NCBI GenBank assembly: GCA_050015495.1
Contig: JBEKBH010000010.1
Coordinates: forward strand, 57,793 to 121,792
From: Palsa-1439 sp050015495
Lineage (GTDB): Bacteria > Verrucomicrobiota > Verrucomicrobiia > Palsa-1439
Length of the DNA: 64,000 bases
Reading direction: 5' to 3'
Shown here: positions 32,260 to 43,100 of the stretch, piece after piece
How positions within the stretch are numbered: position 1 is the stretch's first letter
How the letters are laid out: each line of letters opens with the position of its first letter
Translations under genes and position numbers: made by a program
The notes under the pieces: generated by a model
What the model was told of the DNA's origin: nothing
Database searches by the model: none
What the model saw: the letters and a program-made list of their open reading frames with translations, nothing else

Positions 32260-34115
32260 ATGGTACCAGCCGTTATCTCCTCGCTGATATACTGTTGTTG
32301 CGAGTTGATCTGGGCCATGGCGCTCTCCATGGCCTCGAATTCCGTGGTCAGGCGCGCGCCCTCCGCCAGGACGCTTTGTTCGATCGTGTTGATCTGATTG
32401 GTGATATTGCCGGATTGTTTGGTCAGGTTGCTCTGTTCATTGACCAGACTGCCGGTCGCGCCGATGTCGTTCCCCACCAGATCGGTGGCGAAGGCGCTGA
32501 GGCTGGTGGTCAGGCCCTTTTTCGAGTTGGTAAAGAAATCCTGGACGGCGCTGAGATTGGTGCTCAGGGCATTGGACAGCGCGGTCGGGTCGGACTGGGT
32601 AATCGTGTTGTCGGTGCTGTCACTGGAGAAGCCCAGTTGCGCGAGCTGGTTGATGCTGCCGCTAAGCCCGCTGATCTCGCCGAAAACAGCTTCCCGCAGT
32701 TGCGAGCCCAGATTCATCGCATTCGGGTCACTGGCCAGCGCAGCCGCGGTGATGGCACCCGTGCTACTGGTGGTAATGGCGGTCTCGGTGCTGATGGCTG
32801 ACTGGGCGCTGTTGTAATCCGTAACCAACTGGGTGATGGCCGAACTCAGATTTGCCGTATTCGCCGAGACTTGAACCGTCGTCGTCCCGCCCTTGACCGC
32901 AGTCACGTTGAGGCCGGTAATGCCGCTGCTGCTGCCCGAAATCGTGTTCGAATAGCTGACGCGTTGGCCCCCGCCGTCGACGGAGTACTCCAGATTGTTA
33001 CCGGCGACCAGCGTGCCGCCGGAAATCCCCGTGGCCGCCAGAAAATTCCCTGTGTTGTCCTGCAGGGAAATGCCGAGGTTGCCGGTGCTGGCATTGGTCA
33101 GGACAAACCGGTTGTTGATGTTGTCGTACGTGGCGGTGACGCCGGCCCCCGAAGAGTTGATTTTGTTCAGTAGACCGCTAATGGTGTCGGTGTTGATGTT
33201 GTACTGGATTTTCACACCGTTGATGGCAAACGAGCCATTGCCGCTGGTGTCGCCGGTGATGGGCGTGGCCAGATTCGCGTGGGCCAGCGTGGCGTCCAGC
33301 TGGACCGACCCGAGCTTGTTGGCGCTGGTGATCGTGTAGGTGTCGGTGTTGCTGTTGTACGAACTCGCGGCAGTCTCGTTGTAGAGCTGGGCGACCTGCA
33401 GGAAATTGCTCGTGTCAGTTGTGCTGCCCAGTGTGATCGGACCGCTGCTGGAAAGAGTGATCGTGTCCGTGCCGCTGTTGTAGCTGCCGGTCACAGGCCC
33501 GTTGGTGATGGTGGCGGTGGCGGTGCTGATCGCGTTGAAAACGTCCTGGAGCGTTTCGCCGGTGGTGATGTTGATTTGCTGACCGTCGACGGTGAGGGTC
33601 CCGGCGGTGACGGGCTGGGAAAAGTTGGCGTCGGCCAGTACGAGAGTGGAAACATTGTTGGTGGAGTTGAGCGCGCCGCTGATGTTGGTCTTCCCGTTCT
33701 GGACGCTGGCGCTGGCCACCTGGCCGATGTCGAACGTGTAGGTGCCCGTGGCGGTGCTGTCGTCGGCGGTGGCGGACAAAACGGTCGAGTCCCCGACGCT
33801 GGCGGAACACGCGTCGTAGAGACTATCTTGCTGCAAGGCCGTCACGTCCTTCTGGACGGCCTTCAATGCGGTGATAATGGCGCCCAAGGCGGTGTTTTGG
33901 CCCTGAATGGTGGTTTGCTGGTTTTGCAGCACGGTTTCCGGCGCTCGGTCGGCCTGCTCGATTTCGCTCACGAGCGATTGCCAGTCGAGCCCGGATTCGA
34001 GTCCGGAAATGGACAGGTTCATCCCACTGTTCGTTGTTAGGTTGGAGTTGCTCCCCAGCGAGAACAGGGTCGATGCCGCCGAACTGTCCAAAGATGATAT
34101 GGATGCTATAGACAT
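32256..34115 (-). CDS. fliD: FliD, filament cap protein
   Basis: The protein has 619 residues. The FliD N-domain ('SGLESGLDWQSLVSEIEQADRAPETVLQNQQTTIQ') begins near residue 36. FliD-type repeats follow, then 'EYSVDGGGQRVSYSNTISGSSSGITGLNVTAV'. The C-domain ('LGSQLREAVFGEISG', 'INQLAQLGFSSD') ends in a coiled coil ('NITNQINTIEQSVLAEGARLTTEFEAMESAMAQINSQQQ'). It caps the growing filament. The gene lies 118 bases after fliC and has its own sigma-28-type promoter. Ser/Thr/Asn-rich composition could offer glycosylation sites. Confidence 0.96.
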   Translation of the reverse strand: MSIASISSLDSSAASTLFSLGSNSNLTTNSGMNLSISGLESGLDWQSLVSEIEQADRAPETVLQNQQTTIQGQNTALGAIITALKAVQKDVTALQQDSLYDACSASVGDSTVLSATADDSTATGTYTFDIGQVASASVQNGKTNISGALNSTNNVSTLVLADANFSQPVTAGTLTVDGQQINITTGETLQDVFNAISTATATITNGPVTGSYNSGTDTITLSSSGPITLGSTTDTSNFLQVAQLYNETAASSYNSNTDTYTITSANKLGSVQLDATLAHANLATPITGDTSGNGSFAINGVKIQYNINTDTISGLLNKINSSGAGVTATYDNINNRFVLTNASTGNLGISLQDNTGNFLAATGISGGTLVAGNNLEYSVDGGGQRVSYSNTISGSSSGITGLNVTAVKGGTTTVQVSANTANLSSAITQLVTDYNSAQSAISTETAITTSSTGAITAAALASDPNAMNLGSQLREAVFGEISGLSGSINQLAQLGFSSDSTDNTITQSDPTALSNALSTNLSAVQDFFTNSKKGLTTSLSAFATDLVGNDIGATGSLVNEQSNLTKQSGNITNQINTIEQSVLAEGARLTTEFEAMESAMAQINSQQQYISEEITAGTI

Positions 34116-34145
34116 GATTGCGTACCTGTTTTTTCTCCTCTATCT

Positions 34146-34172
34146 CTATCGGCAATTTTGAGAAAAACTAAA
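34146..34172 (-). promoter_or_regulatory. Sigma-28 promoter of fliD
   Basis: Minus strand reads TTTAGTTT, 11 bases, GCCGATAG. This matches the FliA consensus TAAAGTTT-N11-GCCGATAA at six of eight and seven of eight positions with the exact spacing. Transcription would start about 20 bases before the fliD ATG. The -35 element uses the T-rich tail of the fliC terminator. Confidence 0.8.
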
Positions 34173-34201
34173 GCCCGGACGATGTCACCATCGTCCGGGC
34201 T
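34160..34201 (-). terminator. Rho-independent terminator of fliC
   Basis: A perfect 13-base-pair stem (34172-34184 pairing with 34189-34201) with a 4-base loop is followed on the minus strand by TTAGTTTTTCTC. It lies 33 bases after the fliC stop. It separates high-level flagellin transcription from the fliD operon. Confidence 0.9.
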
Positions 34202-34233
34202 AGAAACCGCTGGTTGTTAGCGGGGAAGTACTG

Positions 34234-35040
34234 TTAGCCGCTGATCAGCTTCAAGGCGATGTCCGGGAGCGTGTTGGCCTGCGCCAACATCGCCGTGCCG
34301 GTTTGCACCAGGACGTTGTACTTCGCGTATTGCGTACTTTCCTTGGCAACGTCCACGTCCGAGATCGTGCTCACCGCGGCCTGGAGGTTCTGATCCAGCA
34401 CCGAGAGCTGGTTGGAGGTGTAGCTCAACCGGACCGAGTTGGCGCCCACCAGAGCGGTGTCGGCGGACAACTGATTGATCGCGGTTTCCACGGCCGTGAG
34501 CGCTGCGGCTGCGAGGGTGGTGGTGGTCACGTGAGCTGCGGTTGCGCCCGAGTACTTGTTGGTGGTCAGTTCCGGGTTCAGCATTGTGAACGTGCTGCCT
34601 TCCGCGTCGATCGTGACTTTCAGCTGAGCGCCACTGAACAACGATACGCCGTTGAAGTTTTGGGTCGCGACGTTCTTGACGTACGCGGCCAACTGGCCGT
34701 ATTCCTGATCGTACTGAGCGAGGTCCGTGCTGGACTTGGTCACGTCCTGCGCTTCAATGGCCAGTTGGGACATCTGGCTCAACGCGCTGCCAACCTGACC
34801 CAGAAATCCTGTCTGCGTCTGGTTGTACGAATTCGCGTCAGCCACGTTGTTGTTGGCGGCCTGCACGCGGCTATCTTCCGCGCCCAAGCGCAAGGCAACA
34901 GCGCTGCCAGCAGGGTCGTCCGCTGGGCTGGTGATCTTCGAGCCTGAGGACAATTCCGCCAGGGCCTTCTGCAACGCGGTCGTCGACTGCGCCAAATACA
35001 AGGTTGTATTGGTCGCTGCGGTATTGGTATTGATAACCAT
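34234..35040 (-). CDS. fliC: FliC, short flagellin
   Basis: I chose the ATG at 35040 (268 residues). AAGGAG lies 10 bases upstream, and the D0 helix begins at once ('NTNTAATNTTLYLAQSTTALQKALAELSSGSKI'). 'SPADDPAGSAVALRLGAEDSRV' and the C-terminal 'VAKESTQYAKYNVLVQTGTAMLAQANTLP' complete the D0/D1 helices. The variable region is only about 60 residues and Thr-rich ('AAHVTTTTLAAAAL'), so there are no real D2/D3 domains. The central D1/variable Ser/Thr are candidate glycosylation sites, since glycosyltransferase genes lie immediately upstream. Expression appears controlled by sigma-28 and possibly CsrA. Confidence 0.96.
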   Translation of the reverse strand: MVINTNTAATNTTLYLAQSTTALQKALAELSSGSKITSPADDPAGSAVALRLGAEDSRVQAANNNVADANSYNQTQTGFLGQVGSALSQMSQLAIEAQDVTKSSTDLAQYDQEYGQLAAYVKNVATQNFNGVSLFSGAQLKVTIDAEGSTFTMLNPELTTNKYSGATAAHVTTTTLAAAALTAVETAINQLSADTALVGANSVRLSYTSNQLSVLDQNLQAAVSTISDVDVAKESTQYAKYNVLVQTGTAMLAQANTLPDIALKLISG

Positions 35041-35051
35041 AACTACGTAAC

Positions 35052-35128
35052 TCCTTCCGTGAGTTTCTTCTTTATCCTGGTCGGCATCCATGCCGGCCAC
35101 GGGTCTTTATTCAGGCACCCGCTCGTCC
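35052..35128 (-). promoter_or_regulatory. Candidate CsrA-binding region in the fliC leader
   Basis: The roughly 130-base untranslated leader contains five GGA motifs on the minus strand, at 35126-35128, 35087-35089, 35075-35077, 35056-35058 and 35052-35054. The last two form the Shine-Dalgarno sequence. The second sits in the centre of a small palindrome GGCATGGATGCC (35083-35094), resembling the hairpin presentation of GGA that CsrA prefers. The arrangement parallels the hag leader of Bacillus subtilis. The CsrA domain encoded at 43675-45105 is the natural partner. Confidence 0.6.
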
Positions 35129-35177
35129 TCGTTGGCTCTTGCTGGTTGCCAACCACCTTTATCTTGTGACAGTGAGG

Positions 35178-35205
35178 GTATCGGCAGCTTGCGCTACGAA
35201 CTTTA
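35178..35205 (-). promoter_or_regulatory. Sigma-28 promoter of fliC
   Basis: Minus strand reads TAAAGTTC, 12 bases, GCCGATAC. It matches the FliA consensus at seven of eight positions in each element; the spacer is one base longer than the usual 11. It predicts a leader of about 130 bases before the fliC ATG. Confidence 0.85.
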
Positions 35206-35296
35206 GCGGTATAGCGTTTTTCCATTAAAAACCTGTAAAACCACCCAGAAACCCGCCGATATATGAATGGAAATTGTCCAGAAATATCCATGTAGA

Positions 35297-35482
35297 ATGA
35301 AGCGGGTTTCGGTTCTGTCCATTAGAGCCAAATTGACCCTATTGGCCCCGTTCGCCAGCACGACATCGTTGGCTGTGGCCTGCCTGGCATTCGCCGCCTA
35401 CAAATCACCGAACAGGGAGAAGTCGCGGCGCTCATCCACATGGACTCGCATGCCGACGAGACCGCTGCATTGCGTTGCCTGA
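35297..35482 (+). pseudogene. Remnant of a sensor-kinase N-terminus
   Basis: On the plus strand an ATG at 35297 opens a 61-codon frame. Its first 35 residues ('VLSIRAKLTLLAPFASTTS', then 'LAVACLAFAAYK') look like the first membrane helix of hybrid histidine kinases common in Verrucomicrobiota-type genomes. After that the frame turns into unrelated Arg/Ser-rich residues and stops, and no kinase follows. It lies in the 484-base stretch between the fliC ATG and the next gene, which otherwise holds only the fliC promoter and leader. I read it as a gene relic; chance resemblance cannot be excluded. Confidence 0.35.
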
Positions 35483-35524
35483 AAGTGCAAAACTCGAATT
35501 GGATATCCGCGACAATAGGGACGG

Positions 35525-36985
35525 TCAGGGATTCCGAGCTGCCACCCAGCGACCCAGTTCCTCCGCCACCCGAGCGATAACCGGTGGCCAACGACCGGAT
35601 GGGGACTGGCGGAACAAGCGCATCGTTGGGTACCAGGGAGAATCGGTGCGCTGGATCAGCCAGCGCCAATCCGCAGGGTCGGGAACGAAAGTCCAGACCG
35701 GTTTCCCGAGCGCGCCGACGAGGTGGGCGACGGCGGTATCCACGGAGAGGACGAGGTCCATCTGCCCAACGTAGCCGGCAGTGTCGTAAAAGTCGTTGAG
35801 GCGGTCGGTCAGCGGCACGAGGTGCGGTGCTGCGTCGACATGCGGTTGGTCGTCCGGCCGGACAGACACTTGCAGGCTGAAGAAGGTGATTCCCGGTTTC
35901 GCCAGAATGGGTCCCAGTTCCCGGAAGGGAATCGAGCGACGGGCGTCATTATGATGGGTGGAATTGCCCGTCCACACCAGCCCGACCTTGATATGTCCGG
36001 GGGGAACCGCGGGCAGGGTCTCGGCGTCCGGTGCGACCAGCCAGGGATTTCCGGGAATGGTTTCCAAGGTTGTCCCCAGCACCAGCGGCAGGCTCATCAC
36101 CGGGACGTAATAATCGAACGGCGGCGGAGTTTCCCCCACGGCAATGACCGTGTCCGCGCAACGCGCGTGCTCGAACAGGCGTTTCAACGGAGGCTGGCAT
36201 TCGAGGATGACCCGCCCGGCCCGCGCGCGGGCCTGATGGGTAAAGCGGGAGAATTGGATAACGTCTCCGAAGCCTTGTTCGGCACAGACCAGCAGGGTTT
36301 TCCCCGGGATCGGTTGGCCGCTCCAGAGCGGCTGCGGGTACGGGCGGGGAGGAGTTTTGCGCCAGCGCCATTCGTATTCGCGGAACCCTTCCGGAAGGCG
36401 GCCAAGCGTCAGCAGCACGAGGGCGTAATTGCTGCGGGCGAGACCGTATTCGGGCTGGATTTCGAGGGCGTGTTCATAGGCGGCCAGAGCTTCCTCGGTC
36501 CGGAACAAGGCATTCAGTGCCTGACCCAGATTGTTCCAAATCTCGTAATCCTGCGGATTGAGCGCGAGGGCCTGTCGATAGATGGACGCGGCCCGCTCAA
36601 AGTCGCGCAGTTTATAACAGGCGTTGCCCAAACCGTAATAGGCGTTGAGATAGCTTGGGTTCCGCTGCAGGGCCGTGGCAAACGCTTCCGCCGCGCTCGC
36701 GAGATCGCCCGCCGCAGCATGGACGCAGCCCAGGGCGTAATAGGCGTTGGGCGATTGCGGAGCCAACGCGGCCGCTTGCCGGAGCCACTTTTCCGCTTCC
36801 GCTTCCCGTCCGGTTTCATGCAGAACAAGGCCCAGGAGATAGGGGACTTCGCCATCCCCATGTGTGCGCCCCAGCAAATCGCGGCAAACGGCCTCGGCCT
36901 CCGCCTGCCGTCCCTCGCGGTGTGCCTCGCGCGCGGACTCTACCATCTGGCCTGAGTTGACACGGGTCGCCATTTCCATCGACAT
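35525..36985 (-). CDS. TPR plus GT9-like glycosyltransferase
   Basis: The protein has 486 residues. Residues about 10-215 are five to six TPRs ('SPNAYYALGCVHAAAGDLASAAEAFATAL' and similar). The C-terminal half resembles the heptosyltransferase/GT9-like domain that follows TPRs in many flagellin or S-layer glycosylation proteins: 'GKTLLVCAEQGFGDVIQFSRF', 'KVGLVWTGNSTHHNDARRSIPF', 'VDTAVAHLVGALGKPVWTFVP'. It is predicted cytoplasmic. It is encoded between the multi-domain glycosyltransferase and fliC on the same strand, so flagellin is the likely acceptor, by analogy and not shown. The acceptor sugar is unknown. The 196 bases upstream hold no clear gene. Confidence 0.85.
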   Translation of the reverse strand: MSMEMATRVNSGQMVESAREAHREGRQAEAEAVCRDLLGRTHGDGEVPYLLGLVLHETGREAEAEKWLRQAAALAPQSPNAYYALGCVHAAAGDLASAAEAFATALQRNPSYLNAYYGLGNACYKLRDFERAASIYRQALALNPQDYEIWNNLGQALNALFRTEEALAAYEHALEIQPEYGLARSNYALVLLTLGRLPEGFREYEWRWRKTPPRPYPQPLWSGQPIPGKTLLVCAEQGFGDVIQFSRFTHQARARAGRVILECQPPLKRLFEHARCADTVIAVGETPPPFDYYVPVMSLPLVLGTTLETIPGNPWLVAPDAETLPAVPPGHIKVGLVWTGNSTHHNDARRSIPFRELGPILAKPGITFFSLQVSVRPDDQPHVDAAPHLVPLTDRLNDFYDTAGYVGQMDLVLSVDTAVAHLVGALGKPVWTFVPDPADWRWLIQRTDSPWYPTMRLFRQSPSGRWPPVIARVAEELGRWVAARNP

Positions 36986-37181
36986 TTCCCATATTGCCAG
37001 CGCCCGCGACCGTCGCGGACGATAGCACTCGTAACATCACGTTTGACAATGCTGGCAAACCCCGATTCCAGGCTTTGCCTTCACTCCAGGATGGCTTCAG
37101 CATGGCCATTCCGGTTTGAACTGTTGCTCTCCGGATCCAACCTCAAGATCCGTGCTCCGTCAGACGGATACGATCCATCCA

Positions 37182-40100
37182 CTAGCAAACCGCTGCTGCC
37201 TGCACCTGCGCAATTGCCGACTCCACAATCTTCCCCGCGCTCGGGAGCGTTTTCGCGAGGGAATCCAGTCGCCCATTTACGACCTCGACCACGGCGGTTT
37301 GGCCGGTGCCCAGCAGACGTTGGTACCACTTGATGAATTCGCCGCTGACCGCCGGCTCGATATCGGGACTGACTGCGTTGATTCGCTCGCCTACCACCAA
37401 CTCGCACAGCACCCGGCCGGCGCGGTGCACGGGGTTTTGCGGTGCGCCTGCCCTGCGCCATAACGGCAGCGCTTCCCCTGCCCGACCGCTGAGCAGCAGG
37501 GCTTCGGCCCGATGCAGCGCGACCAGTTGATCCTGCGGGAATTGCTTGATGGCTTCGGCGGTCCATTCCCGCGCGAATCCCAGAAATTGCGAGTCGCTCA
37601 ACGCGATATGCCCGCCCAACAACCACACCGGCAAGGCCTCCGGTTGTTCCATGGCCAGTTCGTGCAGGATCTTGAGCGCGTCCACGGACTGGCCTCGTTC
37701 ATGACGGAACCGCGCGTAATCGAACCGCACGGATTTGGACTGCGGATCCTTCGCCATTGCCTGTTGAAACTCCCTGTCGGCCGCGTCAAACTGCTTCATC
37801 TCGGTGAGGCACTTCGCCAGGCAATGCTGCGGCCCCGCCTTGTGAATGTCCCGATTCACCGGCGCGAGCGCCGGCCTGTCGCGCTTGGCCAGGCACTGGC
37901 GGAATTGTTCCGCCGCTTCCTCGAACCGACGCAGTTGCATGTACGACAGTCCCAGTCCGAAATGCAGGGAGGCGGTCGGCCCGCCGCGTTGCACCAGCGG
38001 CGCGTCCCTCATCCGCACAACCTCTTCAAAACGTTTGGCCGCCATCAACTGCGCGGAAAACTGGGTCAGCAGGCTCTCACGCAACTCGGGCGCGACCTGA
38101 TCCTCGGGCAACGCCTCCAGCGCTTGAAACGCCTGGCGATATTGATCCAATGCCGCGTCCAATCTCCCCGCGCGCGCCAACTCCAAGCCGTAATTCATCA
38201 GCAAATTCGGCTCGCCCGGCAGTTCTTCGATGGCGCGTTCCAACAACCGCAGGTTGCGACCGTTCTTGTCGCGCTCCCGCGCCGTCTCGGCCGTGTACCC
38301 GTGATGGAGCAGTGTCGCCTTGCTCAGATTGTTTTCCAGTCCCCACTCGGCGCAACGCACCTCGACACTGCTGAACACCTGTTCGTGAATCCGCCCGACG
38401 TAGAACAACCCCGGCGCGTTTCGGAACAATCGCGGCACGTAACCACAGCCTTCGGCCTCATGGCCCACATCCACGATCGGCAGCCGATACGCCATCTCCT
38501 TGTTTGCTCGCATCTCTTCGCGCACGGACTCGCGTCCTTCCGCCGTCAACTCTTCGTCGGCGTCGAGCGCCAGTACCCAATCGCCCCGGACGTGTTCCAA
38601 CGCGGCGTTGCGCGCCGCGCTGAAGTCATCGCACCACTCGAAGAAATGGACTTCCGCCCCGTGTTCTTTGGCGATCTCCACGGTCCGGTCGGTCGAACCG
38701 GTGTCCACGACCACAATCTGATCGGCCAGCCCGCGCACGGAAGCAAGGCACTGGCCGATGAACTTCTCTTCGTTCTTCGCAATGAGGCAGACGGTGAGGC
38801 GATTTGTGACTGGGGATGGCTGGCTGGTGACGGAATGGGGCAGCGTGAGCCAGTCGGGCCGTGCCTTGCCTTTGAGACGCTGGTTGAGGAATCGGCGCGC
38901 CGGTTTCCAGCCGGGTGCCAGGTGGCGGGCGTGTCCGGCGCAGAGCCGGGCCGAGGCGGAGTCACCCGCGGCCTGCGCGATTTCAGCCAGAAGCAGGTAG
39001 GCTTCGGGATGGAACGGGCGCATCTGGAGGACCGACAATGTGGTTTCCCAAGCGTCGCGTGGTTTCTTGTGTCTCAACAGTTCGCGTGCCTGGCCAAGAT
39101 GGCCGACAAGGGCACAGGGCGGCAAAACGATGCCGGCGGTTGCGCGCTCCAGGCGCTTGCCGCCCGCCCTGGTGTCCGCCACGCCTCGAGTCGGCAATTC
39201 CGCCAGCCGTTCTGCGGCAATCTGCGCGGCCCGTTCCCAGGTCCATTCGCGGCGCGCGTACTCGCTGGCACGGTGGCCCATGGCGCGAGCGTCGTCGCGG
39301 TGTTCGACAACCCATTTCATCCGGGCCGTCAGCGCCTTCGCGTCCGGCTCCAGAAGCCAGCCGGTGCCGGTGAGTTTCATGCCGCTGATGCTGTCGCCAA
39401 CGGATTTCTTTGTCGCCGGGATGCGGTACGCGAATCCATCGACGGCAAAATCATCCGCCGCGCCGCCGGCGGTGACGATGACCGGCAGACCGCAGGCCAT
39501 CGCTTCGAGCACGGGCAGCCCGAAGCCTTCACCCCGATACGGGTGCACCAGACAATCGCAAGCCGTGTAAAGACCGGGCATGGAATCGGGCGGCAATTCT
39601 TCGTTGAGATAAAGAATTTCCGGCGCGTTGGGCTGCAACTGCGCGGCGCGGATTTGCTGCTCGAATGTCTGCCCCGCATAAACACTTTGGCCGCCAAAAT
39701 CCTTGATGACGAGGCAAACATCGTCCGCCGCCGTGAAGTTTTCCAGGTAAGCCTTCAGCAACACATCGGGTCCTTTGCGGTGGATGGTCCCGCCAACGAA
39801 CAGAAACGTAAACGCCTTCCGGGTGGGCAATGACAACGGCTGTGCGCCCGGATAAAAGCGCTCCGGGTCAATGCCATTCGGGACCACCTTGACTTTTGCT
39901 TCCGGGATGCCAGAACGGACATAAACTTCGCGCACGTACTCTGAGGGCACCCAGAACTGGTTCACGTGGCAAGACTGCTCAACCCAGGCAACGGGCAAAG
40001 CGCCGTATTCCCACGGCTGGATGACCACCAACGCGCCTCGCTGTGGACGACGCCAATCCGGCGGCCACTCGTGGCGCACGGTCACTGCCGCATCGATTGG

Positions 40101-43100
40101 CGCGTTCGTCGCGACGTTGCGCGCGAGCGTCCGCCATTCGATGGCGGCTGAATTCACCGTTGCCGGATTGTTTGAAACCCGCTGAAGCACGAAATCAGCA
40201 TTCGCTTCCAATGCGGCGGTCAGTTCGCGATTCACGTGCGACAAACTTCCATGGTCGAGGAACGAACCGACCCAGTTGATTTTCACGCGGCCGCTGCCTC
40301 GCGCGGGCGTGCTGACTTCGCCGGCGGATGAAGGCGCCGGTTGTGGCGCTGGTTGGGAAACTAATTGGGTGGAATAATTCTGTTCGCGGATGCGCGAGGC
40401 GACATCTTTCAATACCGCGATGCGGTCGGGATACGTGCCCGCCATGCGCGCGGCTTCTGCGAGGTACCGCCGCGCGTCATCGTGTTCGTGAGATTGATGG
40501 CGTTGGAGCACGTATTCGAGCAGATTATCGAAACGGAAAACGCCGCGATCCACGCGCGAGTAACGATCGTCATCGTGAAGGACTTTGCAAAAAGTGTTGA
40601 AGCAAATGGCGGCGCCGGCGGCTTTCAGGCGTGTGGAAAAGTCCACGTCCTCACACGCGTAAAACCCGCGCAAATCGTCCCAGGCCACGCGGTCCAGCAC
40701 ATCGGCTTTCAACACACAGATACCGCCCGTGATATAAACATACGGATCCGCGTCCCAGTAATCGAGCAGCACCGAACCTTTTGTGCCGCCGGTGGTCGCC
40801 CAGTCCCAAAACCGGCTGCCATCGGGATTCACAACGCGCACGGCCATCGCGTCGTAACCTTCGCCGAAACGTTTCAGACCGTCGCCGAAATTCTTGTCGA
40901 ACACAATATCGTCGTCGCTGATGACGAGGTGATCGAACCTGGCGATTCTCGCGAGTGTGTTGCGCATTTTGCCGAGGCGCGCGGCGCGCGCGGCGGCGGC
41001 CATGTCCACCTTGTGCACGCCATCGGGCACGTTCGAGACATCGCCGCCAACGAGAATTTCAACGTGGGGAAGTCCCAGGGCGCGGATGCTTGCGATCTGC
41101 CGTTCCAGTATGGCCCGGCGCTGCCCACCGGTGATGATGCAGAAAGAGTACCCTGGCGGGCGCTGTGGAATGGTCGGAGTGGGTGGTTGCAGAGCCGCAC
41201 GAAGACGAGTGATTTGATCCGCCACGGCTGCATCAACACAACGGCCAAGTTCGTCCGCGGTCAATCCAAGCACCGCGAAGAACAGCGGGGTCTGTTTCTC
41301 GCGATGCGTTTCCAGGTGTTTGCGGGCGTCTGTTGCCGAGGCCGCGGCAATGAAGGAGAGCGTGTTCTCGATGGCTTGGGCCGGCATCCGTTCGCCGCCA
41401 AAGAAGGGAGACAGTAAGGCCGCCAGCCGTTCGGCGGGTGTGGCCGAATCCGCCGCCGTCTCCGGTTGATTGCGCCGGAGTGCTTCCGCTTCCATGACGG
41501 CCTCAAGATGAGCTGCCCCGCACTGGCTCGCCACGAGATAACGAAAGGCGGTCTTGGCGTCCTGCGGGTTGCCCCCGCGCCGCAGACTCAGCCCGGCGAG
41601 CAACAAGGTTTCCACCGCTTCGGGACGAAGTTTCGTCAATTGTGCACACGCCTTGGCGCACTCTCGAATCTGACCGGCGGCGAATTGTTTCTTGGCGACC
41701 GTGACGAGTTTGGCAAATTCGTCATGCGGTTTTGTTTTCGCAGTCGGCTGGGAGCGGCTTCCGTTGGCAACCATCTGGAGAATGTCGCAAATGTCCGCGT
41801 TCTGCCCGCGGTCCGCGCAATCAACGCTACGCTTCGCAAACTCGACGGCGGCGGCGAGGTCGCCGTATTTCACCATGAGCAGCGAGGCGATCAGCCAGGC
41901 GCGCGCATTGCCATTGTGAACGGGAGCGCCGGCGGCGTAACAAAACGGGAAGAGCGCGCGGAGTTCGTGCCTGGCCAGCATCGCCTTCACGGCGTTCGCT
42001 TCGTAACAGGTGTCGGCGGGTTGGCGAAGCCGGGAGAGCGATTCTTCGTGCCGCCGATAGATGAAGGTGTCGGCATGGACCGACTTCATCGTCGCGACAG
42101 GCACCAAACGCGTCCAAAACTCGTAGTCGTGCGCCCGCCGGAAGGCGGGATTGTAGCCGCCGACCTTGTCGTAGCATGATTTTCGAACCAGCGCCGCGCC
42201 GTTGGGAATTCGGTTCTCGATGATCGTGTCACTGAGAAGTGTGTCGCGCCAGCCGTAGTAATCCCTGTAATCCCAGCGCCCCTGGACGGCAAGATGCTCG
42301 TCGGCCTCGAGGAGATTGCCGTAGAACACATCCACATCCGGGTGTTGCCGCATCGCGGCGGCGTAAACTTCCAGCGTGTTCGGCAAGAGGGCGTCGTCGG
42401 AATCGAGCCAGAGGAGAAATTCCCCGCGTGCCTCGGCGATGCAGCGATTGCGCGTCGCCGGACCGCCGCTGTGTTCCTTCACGATGAAACGCACGCGCGG
42501 GTCGCGGATTCGCGCCATGACCGCCACCGTGTTGTCGGTTGAGCCGTCGTCCACGACAACCACTTCAAAATTCGGATACGTCTGGGCGAGCGCGCTTTCC
42601 AGTGTCTCCTCGATGAATTGCGCCCGATTGTAAGTCGGCACGCAGATGGATACGAACGGATCGCGGGCGCCGGGCTTGAGAGGACAATGATTCTTCGCCG
42701 GTTCCGTCGAGGACGTCTTGGCGCGGCGGCGCAAGAGACGATTGCCTTCGGCTTTGGTTTCGTTCGATCCGACAAATGCCACCAGACGACCGTGAAACGC
42801 AGAAAGATCGGGATGTTTGAAAACCGCATATTCGCGCATCAACACGTCCCGCGATTGCTTGGCCGCCAACTTTGCGTCCGTAACGGCGTAATCGTGATGA
42901 ATGACAGCGAACGGCCAGTAGATCACCGAGCTATCTCCGAGTTCCTTCGCCATCCGGTAGGATAATTCCGTGCCTTCGCCGCCGAAGAGGAGCGGGTCCT
43001 GGCCGCCGAACTTGCGCCAGGTGTCCGCGCGGAAGGCGCTGTTGCCTTCGGTGTCAATCTCCGCCGGGATCGGCAGGTCGCCCATGTTGTAATGGAGCGC

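Noticed and set aside
37512..39833. A 773-codon open frame on the plus strand, antisense to the giant glycosyltransferase
   Set aside because: High GC and codon bias of the true gene create long antisense frames. The translation is Arg/His/Gln-rich with no domain, while the minus strand has five recognisable enzyme domains.
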